From Fusarium oxysporum f. sp. lycopersici 4287 (taxonomy: Eukaryota > Ascomycota > Sordariomycetes > Hypocreales > Nectriaceae), in assembly GCF_000149955.1 (NCBI RefSeq), contig NC_030987.1, positions 4,916,485-4,980,484 on the forward strand: a stretch of 64,000 nucleotides of DNA, read 5' to 3'. A program made the position numbers and the translations under genes. This document shows, piece by piece, positions 31,655-42,873 of the stretch (its first letter is position 1; the number at the start of each line of letters is the position of its first letter). The notes below the pieces were generated by a model. It had not been told where the DNA came from. It saw only the letters and a program-made list of their open reading frames with translations, and did not search any database.

Positions 31655-31839
31655 TGACAACGATAGGTCTTGGTGCTTCCGACAACACTCAGCTGTAACT
31701 AGCCACGGTGTCTATAAGGCAAAACTCCGACGAGCGCCACTTTGATGTCTGCTTTATGGTTATATATGTTCCCCTGATGCCCGGTACAGCTTCAGATATC
31801 AAGCATCCTTCGCCAACCAACCAAGCCATTCACTTCATC

Positions 31840-32824
31840 ATGCCCGTTGTAGCTATCGCAGGAGGCACCGGTAGTGTCGGCCGCTTCATCGTTGAAGAGA
31901 TTGTCGTAGATGGCAAACTCGAGGTCATCCTTCTGAGCCACAAGTTTGTTCATGGTGACTTGATGCCGGGACTCTCCAGCTAACTATATCTACCCACAGG
32001 CTAACCTGGCACTGGAGAAAGAGCTTGGCGCACGTATTCTGCCCATCGATTACTCCGATCCCGATACCATTGCGAACTTGCTCGAAGAAAACCACGTTGA
32101 CGTCGTCATTGCCGCGCTAGGTGGACGTACACCTCCCGAGCAGGAACATGGTCTTATCCAAGCCGCCGCCAAGTCCAAAGCCACCAAGCGATATATCCCC
32201 AGCGTCTGGGGCGTCAAGTGGCGTCCGGAGTATCCTTGATTCTTCAATGCCGCGGTCAAGTTGTCTCTCTTCGATGCGCTGGAGAAAACTGAATTGGAGT
32301 GGACCGCGGTTGTGAATGGCTTCTTTCTTGATTATTGGGGTGCTCCGAATCTCAAGACATACCTCGATCATCTGACTATAGTTTTGGACATTCCTGCAAG
32401 AAAGGCTGCGATCCCAGGCAACCCGAACCAGCCTGCGGTCTTTACATATACTAAAGATGTTGCCAAGTTTACAGCTAAGCTCTTGACGCTGGAGAAGTGG
32501 GAGCCAGTATCTTATATCATCGGCGACAGGCTTACATGGAAGGAATTTACACAGCTTGCCGAAGAGGTTACTGGTAAGGACTGCCCTTCTACCCTCATCA
32601 TAATATCTGGCTATGGAAACTAACAAAGATCATCAGGCGACAAATTTGAGATTACCTACGATTCAGTCGAGCTGCTTGAATCAGGAAAGGTCACGGAGCT
32701 TCCGGGTCACATACCTGTCTACCCCTTCTTCCCTAAAGAAGCACTGCAAGGCATGCTGGCCGAGCTCGGTATCTTGTTTGACCAGGGGATTTTTGGTCCA
32801 CTCGCTTATCATGTACGTTACTAA
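31840..32824 (+). pseudogene. NmrA-like/isoflavone-reductase-type gene, broken
   Basis: Exon 1 31840-31947 (VVAIAGGTGSVGRFIVEEI, the NAD(P)-binding loop GGTGxxG), intron 31948-31999, exon 2 32000-32573, intron 32574-32636 (GTAAGG..ACTAAC..CATCAG), exon 3 32637-32824. Middle segments (VDVVIAALGG, KRYIPSVWGV, WTAVVNGFFLDYW, FTYTKDVAKFTAKLL) fit the NmrA-like family of atypical SDRs. A TGA at 32237-32239 interrupts exon 2, probably a former Trp. The last codons (from about 32795) are the terminus of a Fot-like element, so the native C-terminus is replaced. The original enzyme probably used NADPH on a small aromatic or sensed redox; now non-functional or truncated. Confidence 0.75.
32797..32818. 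repeat. Fot-like terminal unit inside the NmrA gene end
   Basis: Reverse complement reads ACGTACATGATAAG plus CGAGTGGACCA, one unit only, then breaks off. TA follows at 32819-32820. This is another family type (GTGGACCA). Confidence 0.6.
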
Positions 32825-33215
32825 ACTTCATAATTATATTCTATTTAAGCCTAAGCCAGCCCTAAATAATAGTTAGATCTTTATATTTAGCTCTCTAGTA
32901 GTTATATATTTTGGAAAGAAAAAAACACATCTTAAGCTCTAGTTATCACTTTATGAAGTTATAAACCCAGTGCTTGCTAACAGGTGGCACATCGCGGTCA
33001 GCTAGCAGAAAATCGGCTATTTCTTTAATATAGCACAGTCGCAAGGGAAATCCACGCGAATCTAGGCCGAGAATAAAGTGAACTATAATCTGTCCTTCTA
33101 GATCAGATGGCCTTCAAGAATTTGGGATAGAGTCACTTCGCGATTACATGCCATTTTGGCGGCGACGTAAAGCAAAGTGGTTAACTTAATATATATATCT
33201 GCGGTGTGTCGGACT
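32825..33215 (-). mobile_element. Fot/pogo transposase fragment (N-terminal half)
   Basis: The minus strand corresponds to the HTH/CENP-B part of the Fot transposases: positions 33060-33190 match words in element A such as cgcgaatctaggtcgagaataaa and the region of the LTDLEEQ segment. It starts directly at the terminus above, so it is a deletion junction. No frame survives. Confidence 0.6.
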
Positions 33216-34791
33216 CATTTTTGAGTCATTTTGAAGGAGAGCCTACGAAACTCGGGCAACGCGAATTAACATCGAGTGAGACGCGGTAGAAGGCCAGCGC
33301 CCCCGATGCTAGCGGCGACGACACGGGGGCGGGTCTCGTCCATTCACGGTTTAGGGCTATTGACAAGCCGAATTAATAAGAAGAGAGGTTCAGGTAATGT
33401 TACAGTACCGTCATCTATGATATATTTCTTATCTTTGCACGATCAGGCTGGCCTCATAACCTCTATGTCATGATACCTGACACCTGTCGTCACTTGGAGG
33501 TTCCCCTCCTGTCAATGCCCCCCTTACACGATCGATGAACACCTTCTCGACGGACCCGGTCGCACTTTTTTTATCCCAGAGCTTCACCAGGGGCACGCAA
33601 TGATGAGCCACAGATTGAGTGACTGGCAACATGGTCACGGGCGTGGAGAATAAGACAAACAAGTGGCCCGAGGACGTGGACAACGACAAGGAGTATTCCG
33701 AGAACGAGAAGCCGGTTCGGGATCTTCTCAAATTCAGGACCATGAAGATGATGAATTCTGCTACGAGTGGGTCCGATATTGGATAAGAGCGTGCCGTTGT
33801 GGCGGAAGGACAGAACCGCCTCAGGCCTTTGAGTGAGTTCGGCAAGCAAAGCCATGGCTACATGAAAAAGGCTTTGGCGTCGACATCTGTGGCGGTGGGC
33901 ATTCTATCGGCCTAACACCGGCACCCTCAAAGTGAAGTGACAGGTTATTAAGCTTTCTTGAGGTGTTTTTGGAGCAAAGTTCTCAAGTCCGCTGACCCTA
34001 CCCTTGAGAGTTCCTGATCCAGGCTCCATCTAAGTAGAGGCCATTCTCATACTGGGCGCACATGAATACTACCCAGAGACGTCATTATAGGCGAATGAGG
34101 ATGATGCCGCAAGAAAGTCGATCCAATGGAGATGCGTAGGTGACAGGTTGGGAGTGTTAGTTAGCATCATTTCGGGAATGGAACTTGTTTCCATCGCCTT
34201 GTCCCCTCAAGGTTAGTGAAGTCTAGGTGGGCTAAAATGACAAGAATCACGCCACAGATCTGCCAGATATAACGAATACCAATGCCAATCTACCTCGATA
34301 TCTCAGCTAAATGTATACAAGACACCTATTCTAAGACTAGAAACTATCCGTATCCAAACCACCAGTGCATCCACGCCCAAAATATACCACCGCCAACTAG
34401 ACCACCGACGTCAAGTGTGTCCCGAGGACGCTGGGAAGCGGGATCGGCGGGTGTCACGCGCCCGCTCGTCAACGTCACGGAGGCAGCGGCGCTCGGCGTA
34501 GGCAATATGCAATACGGCGACACCCTAGGCAGCACCAGCACGAGCGTATAGACCAGAGAGTCTGGTTCAACAACGTGGACGAGGATGTGGCGAAAGTGGG
34601 GCGAGTGGAAGGGGCCCTCAGGCTGACCTGCAGGGGTGGAAGATGTTTTTTTCTTGGAACTGGGACGTTGAGGTCAGGGAAACGTCCGCTTTATACTGCT
34701 ATATAAACAATCCAAATCAAGCAGCCACGTAATTAGATTTATTGCACCTAGAATCTGATCGTATCACATAATATGCCCAGCCATATTCAGC
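33216..34791. other. GC-richer stretch with short unassigned frames
   Basis: A plus-strand frame from ATG at about 33631 codes for a polar Lys/Glu-rich peptide of some 50 residues ending in TAA, followed in another frame by a further open piece; this may be a decayed exon of an unrecognised gene. 34282-34551 has a Pro/Thr-rich frame of no known type. No function is assigned. Confidence 0.35.
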
Positions 34792-35361
34792 ATGGTAGCC
34801 GTTATTCCTTCAGTTGCATCCGACGAGGCTGGCTACCACTCGCCGCCAGCCACGGACTTGTCACTGGGGCTCATCATCTTCGCCATCTACATCCTGGCAC
34901 TAACATGTCATGTCATGTGCGTTTCCCGACTTCGAAATATCAGTGGTAATATATACTAAGGTACATCAAGCTCTTGGCTTCTCACACCCAACGGGCATCC
35001 AACGCAGGATCCAGTGGCCTCGGATCATGAAACTTTGTCCAACAAGGACAGTTTTGAGCCGGTGATGCTAGGCCAAATTGCCCCTGCACGAACTTACAGG
35101 CAGTGGGCGGCCGAAATGAAGGATGTGGTGAACACCTCATCCGGTTTCAATACCTGGTGAGCAGAAAAGTCTAATTCTACGTCAATTCCATTTTTCTGAC
35201 TACTTCTCAGCGCGATTTGTTTGGGGCCAATGGAGGACAAGGACATAATCCGTCATTTACAATGCTGTCACGACTTTCATTCGAGTTGCTTCAGTCAATG
35301 GTTCTTTAGGCGCCACGATACGTGTCCTATATGTAAATCACGGATTATGCCGCCCAGCTAA
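34792..35361 (+). CDS. membrane RING-H2 protein, 153 aa, three exons
   Basis: Exons 34792-34916, 34971-35156 and 35211-35361; introns of 54 bp each have standard ends and branch points (ACTAAG, CTGAC), and the phases agree (462 nt in total). Residues 22-41 (LSLGLIIFAIYILALTCHVM) form one membrane helix. The C-terminal 50 residues are a RING-H2 finger: CAICLG, then CCHDFHSSCFSQW, then CPICKSR, giving the C-x2-C, C-x-H-x2-H-type set and final C-x2-C. Such proteins are E3 ubiquitin ligases that act at a membrane; the E2 and targets are unknown. The gene escaped a simple long-ORF search because each exon is short. No RIP damage. Confidence 0.78.
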
Positions 35362-36255
35362 ACTCTAGAAGGACTGCCCAAGCCTTATACGCTTCGGTAA
35401 TATCATTTGGAACACTCCCACAAACTTTGACACGGCGTGGATTTGTAAGCTTTTGTGACTTTTCCAGCCCTCTGTCCAGCGCTAATCATGCGCGTTGCCA
35501 AGCTTGCCTACACTTGTTTTGCAGTCGGCAATTGAAAACTATTCATCTACGAGCGATAGAGGTAGGTGCTATTAATAAAACCCTAACCTTAACCCTAATC
35601 CTCTAATAGTCTCATATGTGCGACGCATCAGCCCTAATCTTTCCCAAATCTAGAGACATAAAGGGCATTTGGAGAAGAAAGCTTTCTCAGCGGCATCGTG
35701 GAGAGAAGGAACTTATTCCGATCAGTAACCATGTTACTCAAAAGACAGTTTGAAAGGTTATCACCATGATGAAAGCATTGTTTTCGTAAGCATCATGGTA
35801 TTTGTGCAGCTTTACTGTTCGCCAATGCACCATCATTCTTTTTTAAAAGACCACATCTAAAGGACATTCCAGCCACAACAGTCGTGATGTGTCAGGCATT
35901 GTTCAAGTCATTGACGGTATTTATCCATCCCTACCGCTGCTGGTAGGCTAGGCTATGACATTCGAGGATGGATGTTGGTCGTAATGTCACTGTTATGATG
36001 AAACAATTGGCTCGGGCTACCGCATTTGGAATGTTCAACTGGAAGTAAGGAAGGTTAGTGAGAGATTGAGTACACAGTAGGGCAAGCCGGGTTGCAGAGC
36101 ATATTGGTACCATGATGACCGCCTTGGGACATAAATGAAAGCCAGTAGTACAGTATAATTTGCAAAAGGTCGAGCTGTTGGATAGCAATGTTTGCTTCTT
36201 GACGAGATAAATGTGTTTCTCACTTGGCGCACTACCAAGCTATGAATCAACAACA
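35362..36255. other. intergenic with telomere-like repeat
   Basis: No supported gene. Holds the short telomere-like tract at 35581-35606. Minus-strand frames at 35931-36301 look like a decayed continuation of the partial gene at 36256-36423. Confidence 0.4.
35581..35606. repeat. interstitial telomere-like tract
   Basis: CCCTAACCTTAACCCTAATC followed by CTCTAA: four degenerate copies of the fungal telomere unit CCCTAA on the plus strand. Too short to be a functional telomere; may mark an old break repair or a former chromosome end. Confidence 0.55.
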
Positions 36256-36423
36256 TCACCTCGGTATTTCTACAATAATTAGAGCAATTTGAATGCCACA
36301 TTGTTCCTCACGACTTACCCAGTGCAGGCACTTGATGAGGCAATGAGCAGAATCATGTTGCGCTAGAATACAGACGCTCTCTGCACCTTCATCCGCATCT
36401 CCAGACGCAACGTCATCGATCGA
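36256..36423 (-). pseudogene. partial metallo-beta-lactamase-like gene end, cut by gap
   Basis: The minus strand emerges from the N run with SIDDVASGDADEGAESVCIL, then AQHDSAHCLIKCLHW and a splice donor GTAAGT (rc of 36314-36319). The DADE..ESVCILAQHD pattern resembles the late part of metallo-beta-lactamase-fold lactonases (a final AHD motif), but so little is visible that this is tentative. After the intron-like stretch the frame decays. Most of the gene is in the gap. Confidence 0.3.
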
Positions 36424-37089
36424 NNNNNNNNNNNNNNNNNNNNNNNNNNNNNNNNNNNNNNNNNNNNNNNNNNNNNNNNNNNNNNNNNNNNNNNNNNNNN
36501 NNNNNNNNNNNNNNNNNNNNNNNNNNNNNNNNNNNNNNNNNNNNNNNNNNNNNNNNNNNNNNNNNNNNNNNNNNNNNNNNNNNNNNNNNNNNNNNNNNNN
36601 NNNNNNNNNNNNNNNNNNNNNNNNNNNNNNNNNNNNNNNNNNNNNNNNNNNNNNNNNNNNNNNNNNNNNNNNNNNNNNNNNNNNNNNNNNNNNNNNNNNN
36701 NNNNNNNNNNNNNNNNNNNNNNNNNNNNNNNNNNNNNNNNNNNNNNNNNNNNNNNNNNNNNNNNNNNNNNNNNNNNNNNNNNNNNNNNNNNNNNNNNNNN
36801 NNNNNNNNNNNNNNNNNNNNNNNNNNNNNNNNNNNNNNNNNNNNNNNNNNNNNNNNNNNNNNNNNNNNNNNNNNNNNNNNNNNNNNNNNNNNNNNNNNNN
36901 NNNNNNNNNNNNNNNNNNNNNNNNNNNNNNNNNNNNNNNNNNNNNNNNNNNNNNNNNNNNNNNNNNNNNNNNNNNNNNNNNNNNNNNNNNNNNNNNNNNN
37001 NNNNNNNNNNNNNNNNNNNNNNNNNNNNNNNNNNNNNNNNNNNNNNNNNNNNNNNNNNNNNNNNNNNNNNNNNNNNNNNNNNNNNNNNN
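36424..37089. other. assembly gap (N run, 666 bp)
   Basis: Unknown bases. The gap hides the 5' parts of both neighbouring genes. Confidence 1.
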
Positions 37090-37560
37090 CATGGCTCAGA
37101 CTCGTGTCTTTGAGCTTACAGCTGCAGCTACCTTTGTACCGAATGATCCATTACAGAGCTTCATCCCATTAAGGGTATGAAGGAAGGCAACAAAAGCATT
37201 TCAAAATGATGGGCCATTTGAGTCCTGACTCCCCATCTCCCGGCTTCGGCGTGGATGAGTACCCTATTCCCGAGGGTGCCGAAATCGTTCAGATTCAGAT
37301 GCTATCACGCCATGGCGCACGATACACAAATCCTGGCTCCGATGTGGCAGGGCTAGGTGAGCGCATCGCCAATGCCTCAGGCAAGTTTAATACTAAGGGA
37401 CCTCTGGAGTTTCTCATGGACTGGAAGTACGAACTTGGACAAGACATTCTAGTCCCCAGGGGGCGCCAAGAGCTTTTCGAGTCTGGTGAGCAAACATGAA
37501 CGAAGAACCTTGATCTTTGCGCTAATTCTATGCGGCAGGTGTTCTACATAGTTACATGTA
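37090..37560 (+). pseudogene. histidine acid phosphatase/phytase gene, cut by transposon
   Basis: The frame 37206-37490s gives GHLSPDSPSPGFGVDEYPIP, then LSRHGARYT, the active-site RHGxR motif of histidine acid phosphatases, then FLMDWKYELGQD and LVPRGRQELFESG. A 53-bp intron (GTGAGC..GCTAATT..GCGGCAG, about 37486-37538) leads to GVLHSYMY, the expected next segment. At the codon after YMY the TA at 37559-37560 is followed by element D. Sequence after element D does not continue the enzyme, so about three quarters of the protein is missing. Upstream, a stop at 37170 and the gap obscure the N-terminus. The family removes phosphate from phytate or other esters outside the cell. Confidence 0.8.
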
Positions 37561-39785
37561 CCATCCAGGACCACCTAATGCATAACCCCACCTAATGCAT
37601 AACCAAAATTTCGCTCCTCCCATACAAAATCCAAATTTTCAATTACATTATATTTAGCCAGGCATGAAGATACTCGCGAACGAAGACCTGCACTATATTG
37701 CTTTTTTCATCGAATTTTCATATCGGCTTGAATTTTTCCCGTTCCGCCCTGTAGCCTGGCTCTCTAGCCCTTTGAATTTTGTCGCATTTCACCTCATATA
37801 CCCTAGGCAACTCTATCCACTTAAGCCGAACTTTTACCTAATTTACTTACCATAACCCCTTTTATAATAGTTCGCCGTTATTATACCGAAGATAACGTAG
37901 CTGAGGCTATATTCGATACCACCGATAGAGGCCTCTTATAGAATAAGGCGGCCTAGAAACGTGGAGTACCTCAGTGGACCATTTCGAGACGACTTTCCGG
38001 TTAAGCAAGCAGGAATGAATATATCCAGGCCTACCAGCGTATCCCAAAGAGCCAGGAGGAGACGTTTATTCGTTAGGTGCTGCAATAAGAGTCCCTGGGC
38101 TATGCTCCCTTGCATAGCCAGCTCCGCGCCTGTATCGAGGCTATCCTTTAACAATAAGGCGATAATAAACCTTTAGGCAAGCACTAGACCACCAGGTTTG
38201 TTAAATATCACCTAAGACTATCTACCAATATTAGAAAACGTTAAGAAGCCGCCAGATTTAACAGCTTTACTCCGAAGGCGGTTAATTAGTACTTTAATAT
38301 CAGGGAGAATGAGTACGGCTAGATTAAGCCTAAGAATATAGTTTATATAGATAAGGGCAGCATAATAGTAGGTTTCGGTAAGTCTTCTATAAGTGCTCTA
38401 TAGGCTTTTATAAGGCATAGCTAATTGGTTATCCATAAGGCCTGAATAGCCTCGTAATTAGGAGCTCTGACCCGAAGAAGAAGGCGTTATTAAAAGGCGT
38501 TTAGTTGCGCACGTAGACCTCGTTTATTAAGGCTATTACTGCAACTGGCCGCTCTTTAAAACCGGGAATTATCTTTAAAGGAAAAGAGCTGCAGAAGCAA
38601 TAGTTTCTAAACGAATTCGAATTAATAGCAGACTGGCACTATATCACATCCCCAAACGGCTAGACAGACAACCATATTACTCTCGAGTAGTTAAAGGACG
38701 TTTATCTACCATAAACAGAGCCTTATAATGCATCAGATGCAAGACTCATTATCCTTAATAGCCACAGGAGCCATACGCAGGTAAGCATTTCGGAGTTTTC
38801 GCCGCTAAGTTACCTGCTATAGGGTCTCTAATAAGTAGTCAGGACAAGTAGATGGCTATATACTTTCTAAACAACATCTACTGCTGTTACCTACCAGCAT
38901 ATTATTCCTATGGTTTATAACCATTAGATAATAGAATTTTTAATGTTATCAAAGGAGCATATCAGAAAGAACTCTAAATGCTGGCTAGTTTGACTGATTC
39001 TGCGCCGGTTAATAAAGTTAACTTTATCTGGGTATATGCGAAAGCCAGGGAGGCAGGCATAAGGAAAGATATTATCTTATCCGGCTAGAGATTTACTGGA
39101 AATTGGCCTATAAATCGTCATAAGGCTCTAATATATCCTGAAATTTAACCGGATAAAGAAAAACTACTAGAAGAGTTCAAGACGCCGAGCCCTCCTCCAC
39201 TGCACTCAGATGATACGCCGAAAACGAGCCGGCAAGTGAGGGATATGGCGAAACACCGAAGTCGACCGACCAGGTGGAAGCACAGTAAGATCATAAAGGG
39301 CTTAGAAGCTTCAGAGATGAAAGTGGACGTTTAGAATGAGCGGATTGCTGGCCTCGAAGAGCAGATGGCCCAGGTGCGGCGAGGTATTAAAAGGAAGGCG
39401 GTACCGAACTCGAACCGACGATTCATGACTCTAGCGGAGACTCCGGCGGCTGGAGAAGCTCTTCCTGATTCAAAGGAGGCAGAAATAGAGGTGGATATAG
39501 ACGAGGAAGTCGAGTCGGTGATTGAGGTGGGTGTCGGATCAGAGGACGAACGTGAGGACTTTACGGTCGTAACAAAGCACTACCAGCGCACACGCAGCGG
39601 TCGGGGGGTCAAAAAACCTCGCAGACAGTAAAATTCACGTAATTCTCTATAGAAAATACGAATGGTTTCATTTTTATGGACAAGGTGGTTGGTTTCTGCG
39701 TGCATCAAATATTAGATTTTGTATGGGACGATGCTTTTTTGTGCTATGCTTTAAGTGGGGTGATTCTTTAAGTGGTGGCGGACGG
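37561..39785 (+). mobile_element. Fot/pogo-type element D, 2225 bp
   Basis: TA at 37559-37560 and 39786-39787. Left end ccatccaggaccaccta...; the inverse of the right end reads ccgtccgccaccactta..., so the ends are imperfect inverted repeats of about 45 bp. Each holds two 17-bp units (CCACCTAATGCATAACC at 37571 and 37588; CCACTTAAAGAATCACC and the like at the right). Different sequence from A-C but the same two-unit plan. Confidence 0.8.
38190..39631 (+). pseudogene. Fot-type DDE transposase of element D, inactivated
   Basis: Plus-strand frame with many TAG stops: SFIKAITATGRSLKPGIIF, GKELQKQ*F, YITSPNGWTDNHITLEWLKD, ARLIILNSHRSH, then an intact C-terminal 88 codons (39365-39631) with an acidic stretch and KKPRRQ end. 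The DDE_1-type core (second Asp in RLIILNSHRSH where Asp-Gly-His is usual) assigns it to Fot/pogo. The N-terminal region (37800-38200) is too decayed to follow. Confidence 0.75.
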
Positions 39786-40261
39786 TAACAAAAAGAAATA
39801 GACCCACAAGTGGCTATCAACATGCATGGTTCCTGGTATCGCTCCACTGATGTGAGGCTCAGGATGATCTTTTGTCTAAGCTGAAACTGGCCTCCTCTCC
39901 GGTCAAAACCGTAAATAAATCAGACCCAACGATGCATAGTTGAGAGAAGTGAATTAATGCTAAAAATGCTGCGGATCTACGAACTAAATCCTAAGCATCC
40001 ATGGTGTATGTAGTAAAGCCTTTGTACAGAGAACGACCTACGTAGGGGGTACCAAAATCAGGCATTAGTAAACGTCGAGATTGTGTGTTGAGGATTGCGG
40101 CATGAGCAAGGTGTACCTCGATTACCTAGAAAATATGCACAGGAAAGTGGCCTAGAATGGTTTATTTATGGCAGAGGATTTTGAGAGTTTCTGCACCGTA
40201 GTTGACAAATGTGCAGCATGGCCGTTCATGGGCTCAAGCCTCCCTGCACGGACTGTGAGCC
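39786..40261. other. no gene seen
   Basis: 475 bp between element D and the GATA-factor gene's stop codon. No continuation of the phosphatase gene was found here in any frame. Confidence 0.5.
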
Positions 40262-41700
40262 TTACGGCCGATGTGGTTCTCCTGGTTTCGGGCCGATCGA
40301 GCTTGTTTTAAGTTGACGCTTCCTTTTCAGTTTGGCATGGTGTAGGCCGCATGCATTGCATAGTGTCCTCGCTCCATCAGGTCCGCGGCGCCATTCAGGC
40401 GTGTCAATTCGGCTGCATCTACGGCACCTGCTAGGGCGTGCCGTACGCTACCAACATGTTAGTTTTGCACTTTCCCCTTTATAACCAAACTTACGGCTCG
40501 TTGCTTCTTGATTTCCGTAATGCTAAATGAGGGTTGGATAGTATGTGTAGAAATGGGCGCATGGTTCTCCCCCCTGTAAAGACACTCCATCTTCACTCCC
40601 TCATGAGTTCGCTCGTTCTGAATCGATGTTTGCACCAAGTCCTTCACATGTTCTAGAGAACGCTTAATGAGCTCCATGTTACCGAGCATATCGCTGAGTT
40701 CCCATTCTGTCGGCAATCTTTCCGGGATAAGGTGAGTCCCGTGCTGCTCACGAGAAATTCGATTGCACGCTTCGACACAGTTAAGAATGGTGCGGGATGA
40801 GGAACTAATCTAGCGGTAGTTAGTGTTGCCGATCTCGTATCTCAGCTTCTTTCAATTTACTAGAGTCAAAGAATCTTGGTAGCTCCAGCTCCCAACGTGC
40901 CTATTGACTGGGGCGTCATATATGGCTAGGGGAGCATAATCGTGCCTGGGAAGGGTTGGATACGCGGGCAGAGGCATTTGGCGGCCAGGACGTAGTTGGC
41001 GGGGCTGATAGGTAACCGGAGCTGGAGGGTGTGATGGCGGAGATGGGTGCGCATACACTCCGCTGAGAGGAGGGTGAGGTTCCGATGCCTTCTGCTGCTC
41101 AGAGTGGTGATGCTGGAAAGGAATCTCCGCCTTGGATGAGGGGCTCCGGCTGCAGTCAGAGGCAGGAAGAAGTGACGGCAGGCTGGTGAAAGGTGACCGA
41201 GGAAGATCCGAGAAGACAGGAAGAGCATGCAGTCGGAGAGGGAAGGATGAAGTCGGGAGTAGCTTCTGCAAAAATGGATGCTTCTCGGTCTTGTGTAATG
41301 GTTGACGAACAAGTGCGAAAGGCGGGGAAAGGCTGAAACCAGTCTGGATGCTGGAAGGAGGTTTAAAAGTATAAGGGCCTGGCTCGGTGCTTTGAATTAC
41401 CTCTGAGATGGAGGGCAGCGATTGACGGTTGGGAGACTCATGGTAGTCGTCCTGCTTTCGGGGTTCAATAGAAAATACCATGCTAGAGATGCTAGCACCG
41501 CACGAGGGATGAGGATAGCCCGAGAAGAAAACGGTTAAGTTTGATGGTGAGTGGTCGGTATAGTGAAGGTTGCCGTGGCCGTGGTGGGAGGTTGCCGATA
41601 CGGTCTCTTGAAAGGACCCCTTGAGATGGACGAATGGTATCGATGATGATGAGAACGGTATGGTTGGGAAAGACTCTCTGGGCGAACTGATTGTTACCAT
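40262..41700 (-). CDS. nsdD: NsdD-like GATA transcription factor, 446 aa
   Basis: Three exons: 41700-40861 (280 codons), 40809-40495 (105), 40447-40262 (61 plus stop), with introns of 51 and 47 bp (GTAAAT..CACTAAC..GCTAG; GTAAGT..ACTAAC..GTAG), all phase 0. The N-terminus ISSPRESFPTIPFSSSS, the middle segment MLGNMELIKRSLEHVKDLVQ with TSIQNERTHEG, and the C-terminal type-IVb GATA finger (Cys393, Cys396, Cys415, Cys418, C-x2-C-x18-C-x2-C; DTPEWRRGPDGARTLCNACG) identify NsdD, which in aspergilli promotes sexual development and represses conidiation. The middle is Ser/Pro/His-rich and poorly conserved. Compared with my memory of NsdD, several otherwise fixed positions differ (for example PTEWELSDML), so this may be a second, diverging copy. 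Nuclear; binds GATA sites. No in-frame stops. Confidence 0.85.
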
Positions 41701-42873
41701 GGGGCAGGACAGACATAATTAAGAGAGGATGCTATAGCAGCTCTTATATTGGGATTCAGATGGATTTCACTGCCTGGCAGAGACAGCCGCTTTCATAGCA
41801 GGTCTGTCAACTACCGATCTGGCCTAGTTAGACCCTGGATGGGGTCCCATGCAAGGCGAAGGCGGGGTCCGCGGAAATATCAATAGGCATGATGCATGCA
41901 AGTCTTACGACCGTGCTAGCGCGTGACAACACGCTTCGGGGACACGGGGCTGGAACTCGATGCGCATTGAACCCCCGGCAATAATAACTACTCAATCTCG
42001 ACCTTGATCTCATCCAGGGAAGACGATCAGGGTAAGCGAGAGAATTGTACGGATACTCTGTAGCATAGTCAACAAGCGGGGGACAGGACACTGATGCTGT
42101 GGACATCCGATTCATGAAATAATCTAGGTGAAAGCCTCATGCTTCTTGCGGCACAATCCTTTGTAGGCTGGGCTTGGGAGGCTGCTTATCCCTTTAGGCG
42201 GCACAAACCTCCAAGAGGTCACGTTACCCACTTGACCCCACGTACATAAGAGATACAAGATTTGATAGTCACGATAAAGTCAAATTCGGAGTCGCTCTTC
42301 TGCAACGGCATGACTCCTATTAACTAAAGCATATCTAGTTGATAGATGTATCCCGGGACCATTAGACTATGACTGATCCCATACCCCTGTCGTGACCGCC
42401 CTGGAGGCTTGTGCCGCCTTAAGTGTGCGTTTATTTGCTTCGCATTCCCAATTGGGCTAAGGCCCATGCTGCTAACTGTCGGGGAAATCGAGGGTCATGA
42501 ATTTGATGATTTCATGCAGACGGCTGTGAACTCCCTTGCCTAAGGACATTCCAACAGTTTCCGATCGAATTTTCCCTGTGAATCCCTTGGCAAATTAGGA
42601 ACCCGAACCATACACACTTTTGAAGATGAGAGCCTCTCCCAGGCTAGGGTCCTTGAGTTGCTCGTAACGAGGGTATTCCAGCTATGAGCTGCGCCCAGGC
42701 TGGCGATCAATTCAATCTGGGGTGTCGATTAAGTTTAAGCAGGGGTGGCACGGTGTTTCTTGTGGGACGTGCACGCTCGCACGGCTCACTAGCTGATCTT
42801 TTGCCCACCAGATGCGTGGTTGAAATGAATTGAATTGAATTGAATTCATCGCCAGCCTGTTTGCGATCCAGAG
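41701..42873. other. upstream region of nsdD-like gene; no other gene
   Basis: 1.2 kb of less AT-rich sequence, large as is typical before developmental regulators. Two short minus-strand frames are unconvincing. A (GAATT)n microsatellite lies at 42829-42846. Confidence 0.45.
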
